This document shows, one piece after another, positions 1 to 8,843 of a DNA stretch of 25,908 bases. The position numbers and the translations under genes are program-made. Each line of letters begins with the position of its first letter. The first letter of the stretch is position 1. This DNA comes from Bacteroidales bacterium UBA5266 (lineage in GTDB: Bacteria; Bacteroidota; Bacteroidia; Bacteroidales; WCHB1-69), in assembly GCA_002411545.1 (NCBI GenBank), contig DHTG01000032.1, forward strand, positions 1-25,908. Reading direction: 5' to 3'. Below the pieces are notes generated by a model. The model made no database searches, was not told the DNA's origin, and saw only the letters and a list, made by a program, of their open reading frames with translations.

Positions 1-37
1 TAGTAATTCAATAAAGTATTAATTAAAAGTTTGTAGT

Positions 38-517
38 ATGAATTCAACAGAAAATCAAGGACAAGAGTCCAAAATGTTCCTCACCAAGACAGCAGAAAAA
101 TACCTAAAAACAACGGCTAAGTGGACAAAATTCTATTCTATCCTATGTTATATAGGCGTTGTAGTGTTAATCATTGTAGGTATTTTAAGTTTATTAATCG
201 CTAAGATACCTAGTTTGCAGTCGTTGCCGGAAATGGATGCAAATGTAGGTATGAGTAATTTTTTCCCTTTTACCTTGGTAGGTATTGCCTACATCATCAT
301 GGGATTAGTTATGATTATTCCTGCTACCTATCTCTATCAATTTGGGCAACGCTATAATGATGCCTTAGTGATTAACAATGTGGCTACCCTCGAAGTCGCT
401 ATTGGAAAAATGAAATCCTATTGGAAATTTATAGGCATTTATTCCATTATCGCTATTGTCGTTGCCATCGTAATGGTTATCTTGTCAATAATTTTAAAAT
501 TTGGGTGTATGGTATAA
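38..517 (+). CDS. DUF5362-like small integral membrane protein
   Basis: A 159-residue protein without a cleavable signal peptide. Three hydrophobic stretches are visible at about residues 32-55 (start of the first membrane segment near SILCYIGVVVLI), 75-102 (FTLVGIAYIIMGLVMIIPATYL) and 130-153 (FIGIYSIIAIVVAIVMVILS). A short soluble stretch between the second and third contains NDALVINNVATLEVAIGKMKSY. This layout, with the FGQRYNDAL-type segment, fits the Bacteroidota family DUF5362, whose function is unknown; I recognise the family from its general look, not from a catalytic motif. It appears monocistronic: a strong hairpin terminator lies 21 bases after the stop. The upstream end is cut by the window, so an operon partner to the left cannot be excluded. 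Confidence 0.7.
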   Translation: MNSTENQGQESKMFLTKTAEKYLKTTAKWTKFYSILCYIGVVVLIIVGILSLLIAKIPSLQSLPEMDANVGMSNFFPFTLVGIAYIIMGLVMIIPATYLYQFGQRYNDALVINNVATLEVAIGKMKSYWKFIGIYSIIAIVVAIVMVILSIILKFGCMV

Positions 518-538
518 TTCTATTTTATTATTTTTTAT

Positions 539-580
539 AACAAACACCATTCATACAATACAGGGTGGTGTTTGTTTTTT
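539..580 (+). terminator. Rho-independent terminator of the DUF5362-like gene
   Basis: An 11-bp perfect stem (AACAAACACCA at 539-549, TGGTGTTTGTT at 566-576) with a 16-base loop runs directly into a T tract at 575-582. It sits just after the stop codon of the preceding gene. Confidence 0.85.
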
Positions 581-671
581 TTAGAAAGAATCTAACATTT
601 AACTCAATACTTTTCTATCATTGAATGGAGGACTGTTTATTCGTTGCTGGATAACAATCGATGGGAGTGAG

Positions 672-726
672 TTGGCGCCAACTTGAGTCTGTATTGGCGC
701 CAATGTGAACTCAAGTTAGCGCCCAA
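672..726. repeat. Three tandem TTGGCGCCAA-type sites at 22-bp period
   Basis: The perfect palindrome TTGGCGCCAA occurs at 672-681 and again at 694-703. A degenerate third copy, TTAGCGCCCAA, starts at 716. The starts are exactly 22 bases apart each time, about two helical turns, so bound proteins would sit on one face of the DNA. AACTTGAGT (680-688) and ACTCAAGTT (709-717) form a further inverted repeat around the middle copy. The block lies about 190-245 bases upstream of nadB. It has the look of a multi-site operator or structured element; the binding protein is unknown. Confidence 0.6.
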
Positions 727-880
727 TGTAACGAATGGCATGTTATCGGATTATTGTTACAATACTACTTATGAAGAGGTGAATAGTGTTCTATTTCGAA
801 TTCGTCCGCTTTAATTTTTCGTTCATATAAAAAGATATAATCTCTTGTTTCCTTATGGGTAAGGTAATCTATAAAAAGAG

Positions 881-888
881 TACTTTTG
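881..888 (+). promoter_or_regulatory. Bacteroidota-type -7 promoter element for nadB
   Basis: TACTTTTG (followed by CA) matches the Bacteroidota -7 consensus TAnnTTTG. It places transcription start near 895 and leaves a leader of about 20 bases before the nadB ATG. No convincing -33 TTTG element was found at the usual distance. Together with the terminator at 539-580 and the repeats at 672-726, this is the content of the 400-base gap between the first gene and nadB. Confidence 0.65.
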
Positions 889-916
889 CACAAGATGAAT
901 AAAAATAAAATCGGAG

Positions 917-2479
917 ATGAAACAGGTTGATTTTCTGGTGATAGGTTCGGGAATAGCTGGTTTGAGTTTTGCCCTGAAAGCAAGTAAATACGGATCGGTG
1001 TGTTTGGTAACGAAAGATGTGGCGCAAGAAACTTCGACGCGTTATGCACAAGGAGGCATCGCAGCGGTGATGTACGATCCTGATACTCACCAAAAGCATA
1101 TTGAAGATACCATGATAGCCGGACATGATTTATCCGATCCGGAAATTGTACGTATTACCATTACCGAATCGACCGATAGGGTAAAAGATCTAATCGAATG
1201 GGGGGTCGATTTCGACAAAAACACCTCGGGACGCTATGACCTAGCCCGAGAAGGGGGGCACTCCGAATTCAGGGTGCTCCATCACAAGGATATTACCGGT
1301 CTGGAAATACAACAGAAATTATACCTCAAAGCACAAGAAGATAAAAACATTGAAGTGCTCGAAAAATATTTTGCCGTCGAAATACTCACCCAGCATCATT
1401 TGGGCATCAAAGTAACCAAGCACTCTACCGATATCTGTTGTTTCGGAGCCTATGTGTATAATCCGCATACTCAAAAAGTAGATACCATATTAGCCAAAAA
1501 CACTATCTTAGCTACGGGAGGTATCGGAAATGTGTATGGCAACACCACCAATCCCATTGTAGCCACCGGCGACGGCATTGCCATGGTTCATCGTGCCAAG
1601 GGGATGATTAGAGGCATGGAGTTTGTCCAATTTCATCCGACGACTTTATACAATCCCAGCGAACGACCGGCCTTTTTAATTACCGAGGCTTTGCGTGGTG
1701 CCGGTGCTGTTTTAAAAGATTGGCAAGGTAACGAATTTATGAAAAAATACGATGAAAGGGGCTCCCTGGCACCCCGCGATATCGTAGCCAGAGCCATAGA
1801 CCATGAGTTGAAAATTAGCGGCGAACATCACGTCTTTTTGGATGCCCGTCATATAGACAAAAGCGTTTTCTTTAATCATTTCCCCAATATTTACAGCAAA
1901 TGTCTTTCCATTGGCATTGATGCCACCAAAGACATGATACCCGTTGTTCCGGCGGCTCATTATTCTTGCGGCGGTATTTTGGTCGACAAATGGGGGTGTA
2001 CTACCATTGCCAATTTATATGCTTTGGGAGAGTGTGCTTCGACCGGATTGCATGGAGCCAATCGATTAGCATCAAATTCTTTGTTGGAATCCTTGGTGTT
2101 CTCTCATCGGGCATGTGTACATGCAAGTGAACGTATATCCCATATTTCTTTCGAAAATAATATCAAAGATTGGAATGCCGAAGGTACGGTTTCGAACGAA
2201 GAAATGATTTTGGTTACGCATAACATACGTGAATTGCAATCAATTATGAGTTATTATGTAGGAATCGTACGTTCCGACCAACGTTTGGAAAGGGCTTTTA
2301 ACCGTTTGAATATTATTTATAATGAAGCGGAAACTTTATACCAGCATTCGGTGGTTACCAAACGCATCTGTGAATTGCGCAATATGGTTTGTACGGCTTA
2401 TTTGATCACACGTCATGCCATGCAACGTAAAGAGAGTATAGGCTTACACTATTCAATAGATTATCCGCCTAAAAAATAA
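917..2479 (+). CDS. nadB: L-aspartate oxidase
   Basis: A 520-residue flavoprotein that oxidises L-aspartate to iminoaspartate, the first step of de novo NAD synthesis, in the cytoplasm. The N-terminal FAD-binding dinucleotide fold shows GSGIAG at residues 10-15. It is followed by STRYAQGGIAA (40-50), QFHPTT (238-243), PRDIVARAID (286-295), HYSCGGI (348-354) and the C-terminal GANRLASNSLLE (380-391). These are hallmarks of the succinate dehydrogenase/fumarate reductase flavoprotein family in its NadB form. The C-terminal helical part is complete and the length is normal. The start at 917 puts the FAD fold right at the N-terminus and lies just downstream of a -7 promoter box. The partners nadA and nadC are not adjacent. 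The gene converges on yitT with only 8 bases between the stop codons and no visible terminator. Confidence 0.95.
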   Translation: MKQVDFLVIGSGIAGLSFALKASKYGSVCLVTKDVAQETSTRYAQGGIAAVMYDPDTHQKHIEDTMIAGHDLSDPEIVRITITESTDRVKDLIEWGVDFDKNTSGRYDLAREGGHSEFRVLHHKDITGLEIQQKLYLKAQEDKNIEVLEKYFAVEILTQHHLGIKVTKHSTDICCFGAYVYNPHTQKVDTILAKNTILATGGIGNVYGNTTNPIVATGDGIAMVHRAKGMIRGMEFVQFHPTTLYNPSERPAFLITEALRGAGAVLKDWQGNEFMKKYDERGSLAPRDIVARAIDHELKISGEHHVFLDARHIDKSVFFNHFPNIYSKCLSIGIDATKDMIPVVPAAHYSCGGILVDKWGCTTIANLYALGECASTGLHGANRLASNSLLESLVFSHRACVHASERISHISFENNIKDWNAEGTVSNEEMILVTHNIRELQSIMSYYVGIVRSDQRLERAFNRLNIIYNEAETLYQHSVVTKRICELRNMVCTAYLITRHAMQRKESIGLHYSIDYPPKK

Positions 2480-2487
2480 AAAGAAAT

Positions 2488-3375
2488 TTACAATTTAATT
2501 TCATCGAAGTTTTTGCCGTACACGCTATTGGCTTTAGCTATGCTGATAAAAGCACTTTTGTCGATGTGTTTGATGATGCGTATAATATTGCGCTTGTCGC
2601 CTTTATGAGCGATAACAAGTAAAATATCCGTTTCCTTTTTTGAATAAGAACCGTAGCCTTTAATCATGGTTGCTCCCCGCTTTAATTGAGTGTTGATTTG
2701 ATCGGCGATGGCTTGATTTTTTTGGGAAAATACCATGATCTGATAGGTTTGCCTGAAGCCGTCCAAAACTAAATCGGAGGCAAAGGTATAGGCAATCATG
2801 ACTACAAAACTATATACCAATTTTTCTACTGAACCCACAATGAGAAAAGAGCTGGCTACAATAAATACATTAATATATAAGGTTAAACGACCGTAGGATA
2901 TACTTCTGTATTTTCCTATCATCAAAGCAATAATATCGGTTCCGCCGGTATTGCCTCCATTATTCAAAGCCATTCCCACACCTACACCCGAAAGCATGGC
3001 TCCTATCAATGAACATAAAAACATATCGTCGACCAAAGGTTTAGGAAAAAACGGTTTCATGATCGAAAAAGCAATCGACAACATGACGCTGCATATGATA
3101 GTTCTCAGGGCAAATTCTTTTCCTAAGATTTTTATCGATATCAAAACAAGGATAATATTACCGATTAAAACCGTAATGCCAATAGGAAAACCGGTAGCAA
3201 AATAAAGAATAGCAGAGATACCGCTTATGCCGCCTCCGGTCAATTGATGGGGAATTAAAAAGGCCGACCAAGCAAAGGAAAAGATAAAAAGGCCTAAAAA
3301 GATAAAGAAATAATTTTTTATTTCGTTGAAAATCACTTCTTTTGTTAGATGTTTATGTATACTAATACCTTTCAT
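2488..3375 (-). CDS. YitT family membrane protein (DUF161/DUF2179)
   Basis: A 295-residue protein with an N-terminal membrane domain of five to six predicted helices (for example FFIFLGLFIFSFAWSAFLI, then GGGISGISAILYFATGF, VLIGNIILVLISI and a glycine-rich NNGGNTGGTDIIALM stretch). A soluble C-terminal DUF2179 domain follows from about residue 225, containing GYGSYSKKETDILLVIAH and the closing KANSVYGKNF. This is the standard YitT architecture. The family is common in Firmicutes and Bacteroidota; its transport or sensing role is not settled. It lies 27 bases downstream of ftsH on the same strand, so it is probably co-transcribed with rsfS and ftsH. In many Bacteroidota, as I recall, cdsA occupies the place after ftsH; here it is replaced by this gene. 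Confidence 0.88.
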   Translation of the reverse strand: MKGISIHKHLTKEVIFNEIKNYFFIFLGLFIFSFAWSAFLIPHQLTGGGISGISAILYFATGFPIGITVLIGNIILVLISIKILGKEFALRTIICSVMLSIAFSIMKPFFPKPLVDDMFLCSLIGAMLSGVGVGMALNNGGNTGGTDIIALMIGKYRSISYGRLTLYINVFIVASSFLIVGSVEKLVYSFVVMIAYTFASDLVLDGFRQTYQIMVFSQKNQAIADQINTQLKRGATMIKGYGSYSKKETDILLVIAHKGDKRNIIRIIKHIDKSAFISIAKANSVYGKNFDEIKL

Positions 3376-3402
3376 TTTTTATAGAAAATAGAATTGCATC
3401 TA

Positions 3403-5448
3403 TTAAAAATCAACGGAATTATCTTTTTCTTCCGTAGGTGTTTCCGTAGTTTGTGTGTTATTGTTCTTGATGATCTTATTGTCGGAGTCAAACGGTCTTT
3501 CACCGAACACTTCTACTAAGTCTTCCCTATAAATCACCTCTTTTTCCAAAAGCTGAGTAGCCAGTTTAGTAAGTTGTTCTTTGTGGGTCGTTAAAATATC
3601 TTTTGCCCGTTGATAGGCTGTGTCGATGAGTTTATGCACTTCTTCATCAATTAATTTAGCTGTTGTCTCGCTATAAGGCTTTGAAAATGAATATTCACTC
3701 TGGCCTGAAGAATCATAATAGCTAAGATTACCGATTTTCTCGTTTAAGCCGTAATACATTACCATGGCATAGGCTTGTTTGGTTACTCTTTCGAGATCGT
3801 TCAGGGCGCCGGTCGATATCTTTCCGAACATCACATCTTCGGCCGCTCTGCCGCCCAGGGTTGCCGATATCTCATCCATCAATTGATCCGTATTGGTGAT
3901 TTGGCGTTCTTCGGGCAGGTACCAGGCAGCACCCAAGGATTTGCCTCTGGGGACTATGGTTACTTTTACCAAAGGCGAAGCATGTTCCAACAACCAGCTG
4001 ACGGTAGCATGACCGGCTTCGTGGAAGGCAATGACTCTTTTCTCTTTGGGAGAAATGATTTTGCTTCTTCTTTCCAAGCCGCCAATGATGCGGTCAATGG
4101 CCGAGAGGAAATCTTCTTTTTCGATTTCGGCTTTGTTTTTACGTGCGGCTACCAAGGCCGCTTCATTGCACACATTGGCGATGTCGGCACCGGAGAAACC
4201 CGGTGTTTGACGAGCAAAGAATTCAATGTCGACATTTTTCGATAATTTCAAAGGACGTATATGTACCTTAAATATTTCTATGCGTTCTTCCACATCGGGG
4301 AGTTCCACATGAATCTGACGGTCGAAACGTCCGGCACGCAACAAGGCTCTATCCAAGATATCGGCACGGTTGGTAGCGGCCAACATAATGATGCCGGCAT
4401 TGGTTGAAAAACCGTCCATTTCGGTAAGCAGCTGGTTGAGTGTGTTTTCTCTTTCGTCGTTGGCACCTGTGAGGGCATTGCGACCGCGGGCACGACCTAC
4501 CGCATCGATTTCGTCGATAAAAATAATACAAGGGGCTTTTTCTTTGGCGGTTTTAAATAAATCGCGTACGCGAGAAGCACCCACACCGACAAACATTTCT
4601 ACGAAATCGGAACCTGAAAGGGAGAAAAACGGCACTTTGGCTTCGCCGGCAACGGCACGCGCCAACAAGGTTTTTCCTGTACCCGGAGGACCTACCAACA
4701 AAGCTCCTTTGGGTATTTTCCCTCCTAAATTGGTGTATCTCTGTGGATTTTTTAAAAAGTCGACGATTTCTACGATCTCTTCTTTGGCACTCTCCAAGCC
4801 GGCAACGTCATTAAAGGTTACCGGAGGTTGAGTGGTCTTGTCATAAAGTTGTGCCTTCGATTTGCCGATGTTGAAAATCTGACCACCGGCTCCGCCACCG
4901 GCTTTACCAATGCCACGCATCGACCAGTAGAAGAATCCGAATATCAGCAGAAAGGGCAATATCCATCCCAAAATTTCCCATCCCCACTTCTTGGTGTTGT
5001 CGCTCAATACGACGATGTGTTTGAAATTCTCTTCCAAAAATATTTTTTCTTCCGGAGTTTTTCCGGCTGTATCGCGTTGGAAGGCTTTTTCTTCGGCCTC
5101 TTTGATTTCCTGACTGAAAGTAGCTATGTCGGCAATGTCGATGTAGAAATGTGGCCCGTTTTTGCTACGGTCGAAAGCTTTTTTATAGGCTGAATCGGCA
5201 TTGATAGACAAGGGCCTTAGGTAGATTTGTGCTTGCTCCTTTTGTTTGACAATCACAATCTTTTCGATGTCGCCTTGGGCGATCATCCTTTCTAATTTCA
5301 CATTATCTATAGATACGGTCGAAGGTTGCCAACCCCACAAACCAATGGCAACGATGGCTATGGTCAATAGGCCGTATATCCAGTAAAAATTAAAACCCCG
5401 TTTCTTGTCTTTGGGTGTTTGAGGGTCTTTTGTGTTTTTCTCATCCAT
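3403..5448 (-). CDS. ftsH: ATP-dependent zinc metalloprotease FtsH
   Basis: A 681-residue inner-membrane AAA+ protease that degrades misfolded membrane proteins and short-lived regulators. The order is: membrane helix 1 (about 21-40), periplasmic FtsH-ext domain (about 45-150), membrane helix 2 (about 156-176), a glycine-rich linker, then the AAA domain. The AAA domain has Walker A GPPGTGKT (253-260), Walker [10 protein letters not shown] (307-315) and the second region of homology with [12 protein letters not shown] near 374-385. The peptidase domain carries the zinc motif HEAGH (476-480) and a likely third zinc ligand, Asp, in GALNDLE (near 551). All key residues are present. The acidic, low-complexity tail (residues ~650-681) is usual for Bacteroidota. 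The gene sits 54 bases after rsfS and 27 bases before yitT on the same strand. Confidence 0.97.
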   Translation of the reverse strand: MDEKNTKDPQTPKDKKRGFNFYWIYGLLTIAIVAIGLWGWQPSTVSIDNVKLERMIAQGDIEKIVIVKQKEQAQIYLRPLSINADSAYKKAFDRSKNGPHFYIDIADIATFSQEIKEAEEKAFQRDTAGKTPEEKIFLEENFKHIVVLSDNTKKWGWEILGWILPFLLIFGFFYWSMRGIGKAGGGAGGQIFNIGKSKAQLYDKTTQPPVTFNDVAGLESAKEEIVEIVDFLKNPQRYTNLGGKIPKGALLVGPPGTGKTLLARAVAGEAKVPFFSLSGSDFVEMFVGVGASRVRDLFKTAKEKAPCIIFIDEIDAVGRARGRNALTGANDERENTLNQLLTEMDGFSTNAGIIMLAATNRADILDRALLRAGRFDRQIHVELPDVEERIEIFKVHIRPLKLSKNVDIEFFARQTPGFSGADIANVCNEAALVAARKNKAEIEKEDFLSAIDRIIGGLERRSKIISPKEKRVIAFHEAGHATVSWLLEHASPLVKVTIVPRGKSLGAAWYLPEERQITNTDQLMDEISATLGGRAAEDVMFGKISTGALNDLERVTKQAYAMVMYYGLNEKIGNLSYYDSSGQSEYSFSKPYSETTAKLIDEEVHKLIDTAYQRAKDILTTHKEQLTKLATQLLEKEVIYREDLVEVFGERPFDSDNKIIKNNNTQTTETPTEEKDNSVDF

Positions 5449-5502
5449 ATTTTATGTTTCCTAGTTCTATGATTGTAAATATTTCTTAACGTATGAAAGG
5501 GC

Positions 5503-5904
5503 TTAAATATTATTTGTACGTATGATTAATGCCGTATCGTTCCATAAATGTTCCAAATCGTAAAATTCTCTTTGTTCTTTGAGAAAGATATGTACGATGA
5601 TGTGAAAATAATCGATTAAAATCCATTGGGCATTCGATTCTCCTTCGGTATGATTGGGTCTGATGTGGAGGATTTCTTTCACCTTTTTTATCACTTCTTC
5701 ACACAAGGCGGAGGCATGGGTGTTAGAAGTAGCTGTACAAAGGATGAACCTGTCAAATAATCCTGCCCCTTTCTGCGTAAAATCCATCTCCACGATATCA
5801 TCGGCTTTTTTTTCGGATAAAGCAGAAAGTATGCATCCAATTAATTCTTGTGTATCGTTTTCATTTTGTTTTTTGTGTATAGTCTTGGTCGATTGTTTCG
5901 GCAT
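5503..5904 (-). CDS. rsfS: Ribosomal silencing factor RsfS
   Basis: A protein of 133 residues from the chosen start. RsfS binds ribosomal protein uL14 on the large subunit and blocks subunit joining when nutrients are scarce. The family fold is recognisable from the core KADDIVEMDFTQKGAGLFDRF, then CTATSNTHASALCEEV, and the C-terminal WILIDYFHIIVHIFLKEQR followed by FYDLEHLWND. I chose the ATG at 5904 (MPKQST) over the ATG at 5922, because a TATTTTTGCA promoter element occupies 5918-5927 on this strand. The upstream ATG would overlap it and lie before the transcription start. It heads the presumed operon rsfS-ftsH-yitT; the rsfS-ftsH pairing is common in Bacteroidota. Confidence 0.92.
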   Translation of the reverse strand: MPKQSTKTIHKKQNENDTQELIGCILSALSEKKADDIVEMDFTQKGAGLFDRFILCTATSNTHASALCEEVIKKVKEILHIRPNHTEGESNAQWILIDYFHIIVHIFLKEQREFYDLEHLWNDTALIIRTNNI

Positions 5905-5919
5905 AAAAATATTTTTTTG

Positions 5920-5927
5920 CAAAAATA
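5920..5927 (-). promoter_or_regulatory. -7 promoter element of rsfS-ftsH-yitT
   Basis: On the minus strand this reads TATTTTTG (then CA), matching TAnnTTTG. Transcription should start near 5913, nine bases before the ATG at 5904, which decides the rsfS start codon. The remaining 230 bases between here and the aspartate kinase promoter show no gene or clear hairpin. Confidence 0.65.
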
Positions 5928-6157
5928 CGAAAATAAAGTATTTAAACGCTCAATATAGTTATGTTTTTTCGATAGAAAATTGGTGAATGGTTTCAAACAG
6001 AAAAATCGCCTTAAGTTTATCTAACCTGTGCTATGCTTGAATAAATGGTTTTAAATTAGCGATATGATTTCTTAAGTATTGATGCAAGTATGCCTACTTC
6101 ATGTCAAATCAGGTTTCTGTAAATATAAAAAATCTTTATCCATGATTATTTATTTAT

Positions 6158-6165
6158 TATTTTTG
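6158..6165 (+). promoter_or_regulatory. -7 promoter element of the aspartate kinase gene
   Basis: TATTTTTG followed by CA fits the TAnnTTTG consensus. It lies 23 bases upstream of the ATG at 6189, giving a very short leader. Confidence 0.65.
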
Positions 6166-6188
6166 CAAAAAAAAATCTATATCCGAGG

Positions 6189-7445
6189 ATGAAAATATTC
6201 AAGTTTGGGGGCATGTCAATCAAAGATGCCGAAGGGTTTAAAAATGTTACTCACATTATTGACAAGCATAGAAAGTCCGATTTAGTATGTGTGATTTCCG
6301 CTTTAGGAAAAACAACCAATCATTTAGAAGAACTAACTACGGCTTTTTATCATCGCACATCGGGAAAAAAGAAGTACTTTGACGAGATTAAATCCGAACA
6401 TCAACGAGTGATGACCGCTTTGTTTGAGGAGGACGATAGGGAAGCCCTGCAGGCTGTGCAGGCATTGTTTGACATCTTAGAAGGATATTTGCAGAAAGAA
6501 CCAAGCGAAAATTTTGACTTTGAGTACGATCAAATTGTATCCTTCGGCGAGCTGTTTTCATCGACGATCTTGTTTCAATATATGCGGAAACAAGGAATGC
6601 CGGTTGTAAGCTTAGATGCACGCAAGTTAATCATTACCGATACGAGCTACCGAGAAGCGCGGGTGGATTGGGAGAAAACCGAACGTAAAATACAAAAGGC
6701 CGTATCACAACAGCTAAAAATGGGAAACATTGTCCTTACACAGGGTTTTATAGGAGGAAGTACGGAAGGTATATCCACCACTTTAGGCAGGGAAGGTTCC
6801 GATTTCAGCGCTGCTATCTTTGCCTATGTTCTCAATGCCGAAAACGTTAGTATCTGGAAAGATGTGGAAGGCTTGCTCAATGCCGACCCTAAAAAATTCG
6901 AACATACCGTCAAGTTAGATAAAATATCCTACCGCGAAGCCATCGAATTGGCCTATTACGGGGCAAGTGTGATTCACCCTAAAACCCTAAAACCCTTGCA
7001 AAATAAAAACATCCCTTTGCTGGTGAAATCCTTTATCCACAGCGACGGGGAAGGCAGTATCATTCATGATTTCAAAAATCAAAAAATGATCCCTTGTTTT
7101 ATCAAAAAAACCAACCAAATTTTATTGTCAATATCGCCCAAAGATTTTTCCTTTATCGCCGAAGAAAACCTATCGACCATTTTTGCCATTTTTGCTTTCT
7201 TTGGTTTTAAAATTAACCTGATGCAAAATTCGGCCATCAGTTTTTCGGTCTGCGTGGACCATCGCCAAAACCTCGACCAGTTGATTGAAGAATTACAAAC
7301 CGAATTTTATGTAAAATATAACCAAAACGTAGAATTGCTTACGGTGCGTCACTATAAAACCGACAGTTTGACCGGACTCATCGAACATAAAAAAGTCATA
7401 CTCGAACAACGCAATCGTACAACCTTGCAAGTGGTGTTGAAATAG
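6189..7445 (+). CDS. Monofunctional aspartate kinase
   Basis: A 418-residue cytoplasmic kinase that phosphorylates L-aspartate, the entry to lysine, threonine, methionine and diaminopimelate synthesis. The amino-acid kinase domain fills about residues 1-280: KFGGMS (5-10), ISALGKTTNHLEEL, FGELFSS, LTQGFIGG, the substrate and nucleotide loop TTLGREGSDFSAA, IWKDVEGLLNADPK, and ASVIHPKTLKP. A C-terminal ACT-type regulatory region follows, with FIAEENLSTIFAIFAFFGFK and NLMQNSAISFSVCVDH, so feedback control by an amino acid is likely, though the ligand cannot be read from sequence. There is no homoserine dehydrogenase fusion. The usual KFGGTS or KFGGAS is KFGGMS here, which is unusual at a substrate-binding position. 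It is transcribed alone from the box at 6158 and is followed 88 bases later by prfB. Confidence 0.93.
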   Translation: MKIFKFGGMSIKDAEGFKNVTHIIDKHRKSDLVCVISALGKTTNHLEELTTAFYHRTSGKKKYFDEIKSEHQRVMTALFEEDDREALQAVQALFDILEGYLQKEPSENFDFEYDQIVSFGELFSSTILFQYMRKQGMPVVSLDARKLIITDTSYREARVDWEKTERKIQKAVSQQLKMGNIVLTQGFIGGSTEGISTTLGREGSDFSAAIFAYVLNAENVSIWKDVEGLLNADPKKFEHTVKLDKISYREAIELAYYGASVIHPKTLKPLQNKNIPLLVKSFIHSDGEGSIIHDFKNQKMIPCFIKKTNQILLSISPKDFSFIAEENLSTIFAIFAFFGFKINLMQNSAISFSVCVDHRQNLDQLIEELQTEFYVKYNQNVELLTVRHYKTDSLTGLIEHKKVILEQRNRTTLQVVLK

Positions 7446-7533
7446 TTTATCGGATAATGGTGTAAAAAAAAACATACACTTTCCGAAAAACATATTTCTG
7501 GAATATACGTTATAAAATATAAAGAAAAAGAAT

Positions 7534-8629
7534 ATGATTCAAAGCGAGAGCATCAAGGATTTAGAAAAGCGCGTACTCGAGCTGAGGGGGTGTCTTTGAC
7601 ATCGAAAGCAAGAGGAAAATCATAGCCGAAATGGAAGTCAAAACCCAACATCCGGACTTTTGGGATAATCCTTCGGAGGCGGAAAGTTTGTTAAAACAAA
7701 TCAATACCTTAAAATCTTGGACAAAATCCTATGAACAAAGCGAACAACTTTTGTCAGAAGTGCAATTGGCCCTTGAATTTTATGCCTTGGGAGAAATGAC
7801 GGAGTCGGAATGCGATGCCATTTATGCTACCGCCTTAAAAGCCATCGAGGATTTGGAATTCAGGAATATGATGAACGACGAAGAGGATAGGTTGGGAGTT
7901 ATTCTAACCATCAACTCCGGTGCCGGTGGCACCGAAAGCCAGGATTGGGCCGAGATGTTATTGCGGATGTATGTCCGTTGGGCTGAAGACAAGGATTTTA
8001 AAGTCAGAGAACTGGACCGCTTGGAAGGAGATGTGGCAGGAATAAAGTCGGTAACCATTGAGATTGAAGGTACCTATGCCTATGGCAACCTTAAAGGAGA
8101 AACCGGAGTACATCGTTTGGTGCGACTTTCACCTTTCGACGCTGCCAACAAACGACATACTTCCTTTGCCTCTGTCTTTGCCGGACCTATGGTGGATGAG
8201 AGTATTAACATTCAAATTAATCCTTCAGATATCACCTGGGAAACGTTTCGGTCGGGAGGCCCCGGCGGACAAAATGTAAACAAAGTAGAAACAGCCGTCC
8301 GACTTTACCATCGACCTACCGGCTTGGTTATGGCATGCCAAGAAACACGTTCGCAACTTCAAAATAAAGAAAAAGCCTTGCAAATGCTCAAATCAAAACT
8401 CTATGAGCTGGAACTGCAAAAAAAATACGAAAAGATTAACGAAATTGAAAGTAATAAAAAGAAAATTGAATGGGGCTCCCAAATTCGGAATTATGTACTA
8501 CATCCTTATAAGCTTGTAAAAGATACACGTACGGCTTGTGAAACCGGCAATGCTCAGGCAGTCCTCGACGGACATATCGACGACTTCCTGAAAGCCTATT
8601 TGATGAAATTCGGCAGAGCTTCCGGCTGA
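7534..8629 (+). CDS. prfB: Peptide chain release factor 2, expressed by programmed +1 frameshift
   Basis: Release factor RF2 terminates translation at UGA and UAA. The gene is in two frames. The first runs from ATG 7534 to CTT 7594-7596 and meets TGA at 7597-7599. The second frame resumes at GAC 7598-7600 and runs to 8629. The joined product is 364 residues. The second part holds the codon-recognition tripeptide SPF (about residues 199-201) and the peptidyl-hydrolysis motif GGQ (about 244-246) in [11 protein letters not shown]. Both sit six residues earlier than in E. coli RF2. The domain-2 signature [17 protein letters not shown] is also present. Reading only the second frame from the internal ATG at 7631 would wrongly drop the N-terminal 32 residues. 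Regulation is the classic autoregulatory loop: scarce RF2 makes the UGA pause and favours the shift. Confidence 0.96.
7585..7600 (+). promoter_or_regulatory. prfB programmed +1 frameshift site
   Basis: AGGGGG (7585-7590) is the Shine-Dalgarno-like stimulator. It is followed by TGT and then the slippery CTT-TGA-C at 7594-7600, where tRNA-Leu slips from CTT to TTT. The three-base gap between stimulator and slip codon matches the canonical bacterial arrangement (AGGGGGTATCTTTGAC), with one base changed (TAT to TGT). Confidence 0.95.
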
Positions 8630-8785
8630 AACGAAAATGTAATAACGGAACTTCTGCCATAGACGGAAATTGGGTAAACGCTTTCGCTATCTTAATATTT
8701 AATTACTTATGTTTAAAATAGACCAATTTAGGAAAATATTTTTTAAAATAAAGCGGGATTTGTGAGTATACAACAAAATTTTTTT

Positions 8786-8793
8786 TACTTTTG
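8786..8793 (+). promoter_or_regulatory. -7 promoter element of the PpiD-like gene
   Basis: TACTTTTG followed by CA matches TAnnTTTG. A TTTG at 8759-8762 could be the -33 element, but the 23-base spacer is longer than usual. The start codon is at 8844. The rest of the 8630-8843 gap shows no gene and no clear terminator for prfB. Confidence 0.65.
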
Positions 8794-8843
8794 CACACTA
8801 TTCATTAAGCTTAATAAAACATATAAAAGACATACATTAGATT

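Noticed and set aside
765..1126. Two minus-strand ORFs upstream of and within nadB
   Set aside because: They overlap the nadB promoter and its well-supported coding frame, and show no domain or signal features.
3775..4831. Long plus-strand ORFs of 153-156 residues across ftsH
   Set aside because: They are antisense shadows of a gene with all catalytic motifs intact.
7631..8629. Release factor gene starting at the internal ATG 7631
   Set aside because: The in-phase upstream piece with an intact frameshift site gives the full-length family N-terminus; 7631 is only the first ATG after the shift.
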